Positions 56,601 through 64,000 of a DNA stretch of 64,000 nucleotides are shown piece by piece. A model generated the notes under the pieces. The model was not told the origin of the DNA. It saw nothing but the letters and a program-made list of their open reading frames with translations, and ran no database searches. The translations under genes and the position numbers were made by a program. Source of the DNA: Aradus depressus (lineage: Eukaryota > Arthropoda > Insecta > Hemiptera > Aradidae); NCBI GenBank assembly GCA_963662175.1, contig OY759222.1:7174713-7238712 (forward strand), given 5' to 3'. Every line of letters starts with the position of its first letter. Position 1 is the first letter of the stretch.

Positions 56601-59600
56601 TTCACCAGCTATACGAAAGTATAGGGGACGTTATGTAATTGGGAAAAAATTCGATGCGCAGTTTTCAACAAAATTGTATGTGGTCCGACCTTCTAGATTC
56701 GAGGGATTAGCGGAGAGGCTTAACTCGGAAACTCTAATAACTGCCATTGTAATGAATGTATCGACACCTAATTTCATATGTGAATTAAAAATCCCATAAG
56801 AACGACACATATTAATTTTCAGCAGAATCTGTCGAAGGGAAAGAAAGGATTAAAGGGAGGGCTCAACTCAAAAACCCCAATAACTGCCGATGTAATGATG
56901 GTATCGACATGAAATTTCATATTTTAAGTTAAAATCCATTGAGGTCTTAACCAGTCAAATTTCAGGCGATACCGCCTGAAATGAAGGGGTGATGAGGGGA
57001 GGGGGCTCAATTGAAAACCCTAATAACTGCCGATGTAATGAATTTATATACACAAAATGTAGTATGAGGTTTTAGGAGCCCCTATGTAAGTCAAATGTTT
57101 AATATTAGCGCAAACGGTCGACCGGTATTGGAGGGGGAGCGAAAAGTTAATTGATTAATTATTCTGGGGAAGTACATTGCCGGTGATTCACCGACAACTT
57201 TTTCCTCTTTCATGCAACTCACTGAATAACATAATTTTATATTTGTCAATAGTTTTATTAAATATAATATTTCTATATACGTCTCAAAGAACCTTCTAGT
57301 CTTGAGAAGTTCTGAAAGCAGACAATTCGTAAGTTTCGATGTAAATAGTTGGTATTGTTGTAAATTGTTGTTATAGTGTTTTCTCGAGTCACTTTAGTAT
57401 TGTTTCACGTGAATTGATTTTCAAGCTATAAGTACCTTGCCGATTAAAAAGCTGGGTAATATTTAATAAAGGATTACTTACTAATTACTATCACTTGAAA
57501 TAAATATATAAAATAATCTTTTAATTACAGTAGTCCCGCTAACCTGGACGCCGATTATCCGGGATTCCGGTTAATCCGGACGGGATTTAAAAAAAAAAAA
57601 TAATAATAATAAACTAAAAATTTAATTTAATGAGCGGTAAGTACGAAAATAATTCGAAGAGAGGGTTTGACTTGAGTTACTCAATATTTTAAAATATTTA
57701 TTATGTGCATTTTACAGCAAATTCCGTTTAATGCGGACTTTCGGTGACCGGGATCCGGTCCCATCTAGTCCAGATTAGCGGGACTCTACTGTATATATAT
57801 ATTATTTTAGAATGAGGAGACAGAGGGATTGGACATAGAGAACACCCTGTGGGCTAACACAGTTCTGGCGACAGGGTCAGCACTGGGAGCGGTGGTCTAC
57901 ACAGGTCGGGAGACGAGGAGTGTAATGAACAACTCTCAGCCTAGATCCAAAACTGGCCTACTTGACATCGAGATCAACCAGCTCACCAAGGTTGGTTACC
58001 AACCGCAATGGTAATTCACGTAGCGCTCTCTCTAGGTGGCTGAAGTTTTCTATGAAGTTAAAACAGTAGTTGATATAATAGGATTTATCTGGACAATTAT
58101 GGAGGAATGTGAGGGTTTTAAAATTAAGTTAATGCCACTTCTAGTTTTTATTTTATTTTTTCCAAGACAGAGAAAGTATTGAAATCGTCAGAGATTTCTA
58201 TTACGATTTTAAGACGTATTTCCGCCTAATTTACTGCTTAGAATACGAAAATACAGTCTGTTTGTTCGTCCGTACGTAAAATTGTAAACGCGTTTAACTA
58301 AAATATCAATATTACAAACTATAAAATGATCTTTCGGTAAGAGACTTTCAGGTTAAGATGCTTCGATAGCTTAAATTTGTCACAATAAATAAAATTTATT
58401 GTAAAAGAAAATAATATAGAGTGTAAATCTAAAAAAAATATAATTATTTTAGCTATCACAAACCTATAATTTCATGTATAAAAGAAATTGAAGAACAATA
58501 AATTTGAAAGTTTAATTCCTCATACTTCTTTTCTTATTGTAACATTAAAAAACAAATTAATCAGATGTTTACATAGCAATTCTTGCGAGTCGTCACTCAC
58601 ACATGTTGTTTTTTCATTTTCTAGTTTTTATTTTCTGGCTCCTTAGGCCTTCAATAATACTGGAATTAACAAAAAAAAAATCACATAAAAGAAATTGACG
58701 GTACCAGTATGAATATGAGAGTGTTACCTTAGCCCAGAATTCTGGAACAAACACCATTGTGGCATGAGGAAATAGTTTTATTATGAAAAACACTGAAACA
58801 AAAACTTAACAAAGTAATAGTTACAAGATGGTAACTTTAACGTAAAACTATTGAATACTATAGCTAATTAAAAAACAAATATAGACATTTTGCCCATTAC
58901 AATAAATCAAAAAAGTTTACTCAGGATTATTTGTAAACACGAACATTCTTCGTTATCTGTCAATTTTAGGTCCGCGGAGATGTTTTTGAGAAAACCGTTC
59001 AACTGTTACCATGAATTTATTATTATTATTATTGATTATTTTTGTCGGCAGGTGCTGTTTTGCGCAGTTCTCGGCCTCGCACTGGTTATGATGTGTCTGA
59101 AAGGCTTCAGTGGTCCTTGGTATAAATATCTCTTCAGATTCGTACTTCTGTTTTCTTACATTATTCCTCTTAGGTAAGGATATATATTTATTTTTATAGT
59201 GAAATTAATTTTTAAAGTGTGTGGGGGGGGGGGGGGGGGGGGGGGGTATTTGCTACATCAATGTAAGTTTGCTCACTATATCTCTATGCACGCATGCGCG
59301 GTAGGATATTTTTGTATTATATCTCAACAGTGTGTGTGAAGACAATTATCGCATTCAGGCGCTGGAGAACGCCAAAGAAGTGTAGTGAGTGAGAAGTGAT
59401 TATTTCAAAGTTTGTATAATAAAAATGTAGTCTGTCCTATCACAGATTTTTTTTTATTTTATGCTAGCCGGCTTTCGAGGGTGGCCTTATCACCAGGCAG
59501 TCAGATAAAACATTATTGCTTCGGTCGCATGGTTTCACCATGGTTTGCGGGTTCGAATCCCGTCCGGGATATAGTTTTATATCGAAAATAGAACTCCCTC

Positions 59601-62600
59601 CCGGGCCCATGTGTGTTGTTAAATAACTAGATAACACCTTTAACTAATTAATACCCTTAGAGGCATGGCTAATATCGTAAAAATATATGCATATCTAAAT
59701 TTATAAACCCATATGACTAATTGTTACCATCTTACCCTGTTATTATGTAGTTTGCGAGTGAACCTGGACATGGGTAAGGCGTTCTACTCATGGCACATGC
59801 AAAAGGACCCTGAGATGCCAGGAACTGTGGTCCGATGTACCACAATCCCGGAGGAACTGGGCCGTATCTCATATCTTCTCTCAGACAAGACCGGGACGCT
59901 CACACAGAACTGTATGGTCTTCAAGAAGCTGCATCTTGGCCCTGTTGTCTACTCACAGGACACTTTCGATCAGGTTTGTCTAATTACTATAAAGAGTCAA
60001 TACCCGCGTTAGGTAGTTCCTCTTTCACAATCCTTCCCCATTCGCACATATTTTTCTAGCGTTGCTTCTCTAACGTCTTATATTAAATGAACACGTTTTG
60101 CAACTCATTGTACTTACCCCACTAATATAGTACCTTTCACCAAGTCCAGAGGGCGCCGATAGCTCAGTGATACCGTACTTGCCTGCTTAGCCTCAAGATC
60201 ACGCGTTCGAATTTCCACTGTAGAGTCAGGCACTGATGATCACTGCCCCTCCAACCTCTAATACAGCAGTTCCTATACACTATGATTTGCAAAGCGCCAA
60301 TGATATGAAGGATTTTTTAAATTCTTTTTTTGCAATGAACAATGATTATACTTGACGAATCCTGATCAAGTAAATTTATTTATTTTATTATTTTACGTGA
60401 ATAACCATTTTATGTTTTACACCAAATCACTTTTTTTAATTTTTTTTTACAATCCATCTAAGTTGCTTATTTTGTTTATGCAAGATGAGCTTATTCATGA
60501 AACTAATCACATATCAATCTAGATATAACCCCATTTTATTACAGAAATTTCTTTTTGACTTCTTCAGTCTGAAGTTTTGTTAGAATTGTGACTGATTAGT
60601 GTGTGACTTGTAATGAATTTACATTAGATCTACTTTATTTTCGAAATAATATTTTGTCTATGTAGGTTTAATGTTAACTTTTATGTTTGAACGTTTCTAA
60701 ACAAATGTTAAGCTAAATTGTTAAGTATTTTCTGAGAAGTAATCAGACTCACCTCTTCATTAGATTTGTTGTTTGTTCCAATGCTTATAGTGTTTGGATA
60801 TGAATTTCTAGTTAACATACAACTAATAAGGGGTCGCCGGTAGCTCAGAGATAGCTTGCTTACCTACTGAACTCAAGATCGCGAGTTCGAAACTGGCCAA
60901 GAGCCACACCATCCTTGTTAACCAATGGTCCTGAGCTTGTACGATATCTGGTACTCGTTAAAAATCTCTATTCTAGGTATTTATCTAATGAATCAGGTAA
61001 ACAGACTCCCATATTAGAGTCAGGCTCATGTCCTCCAGAGTGACGAAAGAGCGCTCTGGTAGTAGGCGATATGACCTTGTAGTTAGAGCCCGAGCATGAG
61101 TCGCAATTGTATGTAAACGACTGAGAGGCCATTATGTAGACCAAACTGGAAGTTTGGGTATCTCTCCTCTTACCCATACAACATTATATTTTTAATATTT
61201 TGAGACAAAACGGGTATTGCAAAGCGAAATACCTTAAGCCTTAGAAATCCTTCATTGGAGAAGCAGGTGGCTAATTTAATTGCAGTGACAATTTATAATC
61301 ATAGTTTCAATAGTTGTCCATTTTGTTAGCGTGCAGTCATTACTACCTTAATTCTAGTTTATTATATGCGTCAAAGTGATTATGTTTGTTAATTCTTAGG
61401 AATGGAAATAGTGCTATTATTTATTTTTTTTAGGTGAAAGAAGAGTTGCTGGAAAGTTTCACCACCAGTCCAGCTGAGACTCCATCAAGTTCCAAACATA
61501 TTTGGGTGAAAGTTAGAAAGACGGACAGATCAAGACTTAAGGTGAGGTAATCATTTTTTAAATTTGTTAAATTTTTTTTCTTAATTATGAATTTTTTTGA
61601 TTCGTCTGAAATAGCAAATGAAGCTATTATGTCTTCTTATTGAGTACAAAAGTATGAAACCTTTTGTTTGCGATATGTGAAAATGTATATGTGAATCCAG
61701 AACTCCACAAGGACGAAATCCTTGATTTTCAGCCAAATCGATCGATAACGGGATTAGGGGGAAGACTTAATTTAAAAATTCTGATAAATGCCTCTATAAT
61801 GATCTATCGACACAAAATTTCATATGGAAATTCAAAACCTCTTTAGAACGACACCAATCGGTCAGAAGAGGGCTCAACTCAAAATCTCCGATAACTGTTG
61901 ATGTAAAGAATGCATCGGCATGAAATTTTATATTTATGGTCAAAACCCCATAAGCACGGTACCCATCAAATTCCAGTGAAATCGACCGAAGGGAAGAGGT
62001 TGGTCAGAGGAGGGGGCTCGATTCAAAAACTCTAATAACTGCCGATGTTGTGAATGTATTGTATGAGGATTCATATATAATATGAAGACAAACATATGTT
62101 TGTATTTTCTTACACCAATAATATAAGGAAGTGTTGTAATCGTGCGAAAATCCGAGATCGAGGTTTCAACTGATTTTCATGTTTCAGGAGAGAGTGATCT
62201 CTAAGCGCGGTTGGCAAAAGAAAGTCTATTGTCTATTTCTCAAAATATACCAAATATTTGGGAGTACTTTCGATATTGCTACCATCTTCACCCACAACTG
62301 GCTGAAGTTGGTAGCAATACCGAAAATACTCCTATATATTTTGTGAAATACATAATATTTTTTATTAAGTGTTTCACAATATCTTTGCACTAAATGTTAA
62401 GTATCATATTGTTTCTTAGCCGAAACGGTTAAGTGGTTAAGGAGGGAGCGCGAAAACTTGCGCCGGTGATTCGTTGACGAATTTGAAACCTACTTACAAC
62501 TGACCTACTTTAGTATGAAACCTACTCATCATGTTAACTGTGATTTATTGTATTCATTTTAGGAAGCAGTGAAGGCCATTGCTCTTTGCCATAACGTGAC

Positions 62601-62721
62601 TCCAGTCTACGAGTCCAACTTTCAGGATCCTGGTAGTCCACTGGAGTCACAGTCTGAAGTGGATCAGCACTACTGGGGCCATGAGAATGAAATACAGTAC
62701 CAAGCTTCCAGTCCTGATGAG
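50488..62721 (+). CDS. ATP9: ATP9/Neo1-like P4-ATPase, N-terminal half (gene span, 10 exons, continues past the window)
   Basis: P4-ATPases couple ATP hydrolysis to lipid translocation; ATP9 proteins belong to the Neo1 branch and act in Golgi/endosomal membranes, apparently without a CDC50 subunit (family knowledge). Ten exons (1590 nt, 530 codons from the chosen ATG) join in frame with GT-AG borders. Visible in order: an acidic N-terminus, a Cys-rich stretch (residues about 35-60), TM1-TM2, actuator motif DGET at 218-221, TM3-TM4 with [13 protein letters not shown], the phosphorylation motif DKTGTLT with Asp412, and the start of the nucleotide domain ending in YQASSPDE. Human ATP9A/B are near 1050-1150 residues, so the other half lies downstream. 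A good acceptor just before the ATG suggests at least one upstream exon; whether it is coding is not settled. Confidence 0.93.
50613..52201 (+). other. ATP9 intron 1
   Basis: The intron is AT-rich and largely free of the local SINE and HINE families. I see no coding segment in either strand. Confidence 0.6.
52202..52349 (+). CDS. ATP9: ATP9-like exon 2
   Basis: The 148-nt exon lies between TTGTTAG and GTAAGT; its first A completes the split Gly codon. It encodes a Cys-rich segment and then [19 protein letters not shown], the conserved entry to TM1 of ATP9 proteins. Confidence 0.92.
52555..52685 (+). mobile_element. HINE-like fragment in ATP9 intron 2
   Basis: One unit (GTAGTATCGACATGAAATTT) is joined to GGGAAGTGATTCACCGACGA and a T-run. 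Confidence 0.6.
53305..53366 (-). mobile_element. SINE1 body fragment
   Basis: Reverse body fragment containing GGGGTCTTTAACGAGTACCT. Confidence 0.5.
53411..53672 (+). mobile_element. SINE1 copy in ATP9 intron 2
   Basis: From CTAGTTTACTGAGCTCAAGA with box B remnant through GGATGGGACGTTAAGCAATG to a tail near AATAACTAAC. Confidence 0.7.
53923..54036 (+). CDS. ATP9: ATP9-like exon 3 (TM1 region)
   Basis: The 114-nt, 38-codon exon lies between TGTGTGCAG and GTAAGT. It encodes [20 protein letters not shown] and then LYTYWGPL, a near-identical match to the TM1 region of ATP9A/B. Confidence 0.95.
54236..54688 (+). mobile_element. HINE-like element in ATP9 intron 3
   Basis: Starts ATTTCCTCAGTTATGCGAAG, contains TGTGTCTGTGAACACAATAA and two internal units, and ends AGGGAAGTACATTACC. 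The 3' hairpin is lost. Confidence 0.75.
54791..55015. mobile_element. MITE in ATP9 intron 3
   Basis: Inverted ends ACACTGTACATCCGATT and, from the right, ATACTGTACTTCCGATT, continuing with GGCGGAT on both sides. Two internal copies of GCGGATCAACCGTG. Probably Tc1/mariner or pogo-type, but TSDs are unclear. Confidence 0.6.
55168..55335 (+). CDS. ATP9: ATP9-like exon 4 (TM2 and start of actuator domain)
   Basis: The 168-nt, 56-codon exon lies between TTGTGTAG and GTGAGT. It encodes [20 protein letters not shown], then [13 protein letters not shown] and VGDL, matching the TM2 to actuator-domain junction of ATP9. Confidence 0.95.
55848..56087 (+). repeat. Dispersed repeat in ATP9 intron 4
   Basis: Aligns with 58300-58555 in intron 6: TATAAAATGATCTT, GGTTAAGATGCTTCGAT, GAAATTGAAGAACAATAAAT and GAAAGTTTAATTCCTCATAC are shared. 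Confidence 0.7.
56088..56243 (+). mobile_element. SINE1 3' half in ATP9 intron 4
   Basis: From CCCCTACCTAGGTGAATAAA to CATGAGTCATAATAACTAAG. Confidence 0.75.
56322..56564 (+). CDS. ATP9: ATP9-like exon 5 (actuator domain, DGET)
   Basis: The 243-nt, 81-codon exon lies between GTTGTCAG and GTAACT. It encodes [20 protein letters not shown] and [18 protein letters not shown] (residues 218-221) is the P4-ATPase version of the TGES dephosphorylation loop. Confidence 0.95.
56589..57205 (+). mobile_element. HINE-like element in ATP9 intron 5
   Basis: Starts TGTTTACTTCACCAGCTATA and ends with the best 3' terminus in the window: CTGGGGAAGTACATTG, hairpin CGGTGATTCACCG and ACTTTTT. At least three internal units carry AACTGCC...TGTAATGA. 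Confidence 0.82.
57528..57791. mobile_element. pogo/Tigger-type MITE next to ATP9 exon 6
   Basis: TA-flanked at 57526-57527 and 57792-57793. TIRs read CAGTAGTCCCGCTAA on the left and CAGTAGAGTCCCGCTAA from the right, with ATTATCCGGGATTCCGG inside. 264 bp, no coding. It ends 17 bp before the exon 6 acceptor junction region. Confidence 0.85.
57811..57990 (+). CDS. ATP9: ATP9-like exon 6
   Basis: The 180-nt, 60-codon exon lies between TTATTTTAG and GTTGGT. It encodes [33 protein letters not shown] and [12 protein letters not shown], typical of ATP9 before TM3. The linker before SIENTLW-type sequence is a few residues shorter than in human ATP9B. A pogo-type MITE ends at 57791, so the acceptor tract is only 17 bp long before MITE sequence begins. 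Confidence 0.95.
58155..58290 (+). mobile_element. HINE-like family B fragment, ATP9 intron 6
   Basis: AGAGAAAGTATTGAAATCGTC and CAGTCTGTTTGTTCGTCCG mark the 5' region of family B, diverged. Confidence 0.45.
58300..58555 (+). repeat. Dispersed repeat in ATP9 intron 6
   Basis: Second copy of the 55848-56087 repeat in the same orientation, with a small insertion near 58440. Confidence 0.7.
59052..59173 (+). CDS. ATP9: ATP9-like exon 7 (TM3-TM4)
   Basis: The 122-nt exon lies between TTGTCGGCAG and GTAAGG. It encodes [19 protein letters not shown] and [13 protein letters not shown], and ends with AG of a Ser codon completed by exon 8. The TM4 motif reads PLSL where human ATP9 has PISL. Confidence 0.94.
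59513..59700 (+). mobile_element. SINE2 copy, 5' truncated, in ATP9 intron 7
   Basis: Shares CACCATGGTTTGCGGGTTCG, ATCCCGTCCGGGA and GAGGCATGGCTAATATCG with the copy at 22468-22672, in the opposite orientation. Confidence 0.8.
59751..59973 (+). CDS. ATP9: ATP9-like exon 8 (phosphorylation site)
   Basis: The 223-nt exon lies between TTATTATGTAG and GTTTGT. It encodes [34 protein letters not shown] and [10 protein letters not shown]. Asp412 in DKTGTLT is the aspartate phosphorylated in the catalytic cycle of all P-type ATPases. Confidence 0.96.
60150..60230 (+). mobile_element. SINE1 head fragment in ATP9 intron 8
   Basis: GAGGGCGCCGATAGCTCAG and a box B-like CGCGTTCGAATTTCC, then a jump to the GTAGAGTCAGGC segment. 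Confidence 0.65.
60832..61108 (+). mobile_element. SINE1 copy in ATP9 intron 8
   Basis: GTCGCCGGTAGCTCAGAGAT through GAGTTCGAAAC (box B), body, and GAGCATGAGTCGCAAT. Diverged but almost complete. Confidence 0.75.
61434..61541 (+). CDS. ATP9: ATP9-like exon 9 (variable linker)
   Basis: The 108-nt, 36-codon exon lies between TTTTTTTAG and GTGAGG. It encodes a poorly conserved Ser/Thr/Lys-rich linker with KVRK near its end, the same place as the variable insert of ATP9A/B. It is shorter than in ATP9B. Confidence 0.85.
61665..62075 (+). mobile_element. HINE-like internal units in ATP9 intron 9
   Basis: Three tandem units, each with TAACTGxxGATGT and TCAAAACCxxxTAAGxACG-like sequence. Both ends are missing. 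Confidence 0.6.
62100..62190 (+). mobile_element. HINE-like family B fragment, ATP9 intron 9
   Basis: TTTTCTTACACCAATAATAT, GTAATCGTGCGAAAATCCGA and TTTCAACTGATTTTCATG. It runs into a foldback-family TIR at about 62188. Confidence 0.5.
62563..62721 (+). CDS. ATP9: ATP9-like exon 10
   Basis: The 159-nt, 53-codon exon lies between CATTTTAG and GTAGGT. It encodes [18 protein letters not shown] and YQASSPDE, almost identical to ATP9A/B. The next exon (VALVQW in human) is not found before 64000. Confidence 0.95.
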
Positions 62722-63845
62722 GTAGGTAACATATTTACTGTCCTCCAGTTGGAGTGGTTAGGGCTGTCATATGTCTCTTTTACCTTTTGTTTAGTCCCGT
62801 TTTATGAACCGAACACGCATATAAAGTCTAATACTCACTGAGGAATTTTGTTTCGGAACAATGTTCTGAAACGTGTCGCGGGACATTGTTTCGGAACAAA
62901 TTTGTTCTGTCTTCGCAAGTAGCAGTTTCTGCTGCCATAGGCGCATTTATTGTCATTTTAGAAGAAAAAGAAAAGATGGTGGTCAAGAAAACCTTTTAAT
63001 GCCGGAAAAAATCTTTTGAAATATGATTGGAAGTAAAATTTCAAAACGGAACACTAATTTAAGGCAATCGATTTCACCCGATATCGGTCTTGTGGTCACT
63101 TTGCGCTTTTTTGATAGTGGACATTCATTTAAATCTTCAATTATTCGAAGAATTTTCTCCGTGCTTTACATTGCCGACCCTTGAACTGTTCAAGACACGT
63201 CCAGACTTGCAAATGTTGCGCAATATTTTATCCTATTTTCCATTTCGCTGGAAAACAAGAAACATGTATCGGAACTGTATCGAAACATCCCAGATACAAG
63301 GAACGTGTCGGGAACGTTTCTGAAAAGTCCCGAAACATTTTTGAACAGTTTCTCTCCGCAACAAAATTCTTCAGTGAGTACTATGCTTGAAAACAATAAT
63401 ATTTTGTGCGAAAACGTAAATTTTACATTAATGAAGAAAAACTGTTTTTACTTTAAATTTTTATTTTAAATACAAACAAGCTTGAGTTTTAATTGGCTGT
63501 TTAAATATAGAATTAAGCGCCACTGGCCCAGAGACCCTCTAGGTAGCAGCAGTGACAGTGATAAGTAGAATATAATTCAGTGTTCTAGGTGGAGTATCAC
63601 CATTGGGTGATTTCTCCCGTGTCCATGAGTTCATAGACATTTTTCCTGTAGCTCATTGCTAGTTGTGTAATTTTCACAGTTGTACATATCTTATAGTAAA
63701 TAAATAAAAAATAAAGATAAATTTCTTAAATTAAAAAAAAAAAAAAACTAATTTATATATAATATATTATTACATCCCATTTATTTTTGCCTTCTCAGAA
63801 AATAGAAATTACAAAAGTTTCGGGAAGCACTTACATCATCAGTGC
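62722..63845 (+). other. ATP9 intron 10, start
   Basis: No match to the expected next exon. 62840-63400 contains several GGAACxxTGTTxxGAAAC-like short repeats (GTTTCGGAACAATGTTCTGA and similar) and 63685-63740 is A-rich. Confidence 0.45.
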
Positions 63846-64000
63846 GGTGGTCCCGAGCCTGTACGATGTCAGGTACTTGTTAAAGACCCCAGGTAACTAA
63901 ACATGGGCGACAAAATTTAGGACTCCCTGGGAGTAGAGTCGTGCTCATATTCACCAGAGTGATGAAAGAGGAGCGCTCTGGTAGTAGGCGATATGACCTT
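63846..64000 (+). mobile_element. SINE1 copy running off the window
   Basis: From CCCGAGCCTGTACGATGTCA to GGCGATATGACCTT at the window edge; the head is missing. Confidence 0.7.

Overview
The window is AT-rich, repeat-dense eukaryotic nuclear DNA, very probably from an insect. Two spliced genes on the + strand have consistent GT-AG introns and matching phases. The repeats include a Jockey-clade LINE, RTE LINE fragments, tRNA-derived SINEs with target-site duplications, and TIR elements. Some SINE tails are built from the insect-telomere-like CCTAA motif. A hemipteran or other hemimetabolous insect would fit, but I cannot name the species. No prokaryotic genes, CRISPR arrays or functional tRNA/rRNA genes are visible.

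Gene 1 (23468-38857, four exons seen) is a BAMBI homologue, a TGF-beta/BMP pseudoreceptor. It shows a ten-cysteine activin-receptor-like ectodomain, one transmembrane segment and a kinase-less tail. The signal-peptide exon is not found. Introns 2 and 3 (9.1 and 4.6 kb) are filled with transposon debris. The 3'UTR may run far into the repeat-poor stretch 38.9-42.3 kb.

Gene 2 (50488 to 62721, ten exons, continuing beyond the window) is the N-terminal half (530 codons) of an ATP9/Neo1-type P4-ATPase (putative phospholipid flippase) with DGET and DKTGTLT motifs. Its introns also carry SINEs, MITEs and other repeats. One MITE ends less than 20 bp from the exon 6 acceptor.

Between the genes, at 43.05-47.15 kb, lies an apparently intact non-LTR retrotransposon. 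ORF1 carries three zinc knuckles. ORF2 carries an endonuclease and a reverse transcriptase. The two ORFs overlap in an ATGA.

The rest is layered repeats. The commonest family, about 20 copies, has a 5' hairpin, a GTCT microsatellite, internal tandem units of roughly 130-150 bp, a reversed copy of the 5' terminal sequence near its end, and a 3' hairpin followed by a T-run. This is the architecture of Helentron-associated (DINE-1/HINE-like) elements. It is the oldest visible layer, since a SINE1 copy, a Harbinger-like MITE, an RTE-like element and a LINE fragment all sit inside copies of it.

The most unusual structures are (i) a compound palindrome at 13.72-14.10 kb, in which two unrelated hairpins share an identical 37-nt loop, and (ii) a pair of inverted 119-bp satellite arrays at 47.5-48.7 kb followed by a 165-bp tandem array.
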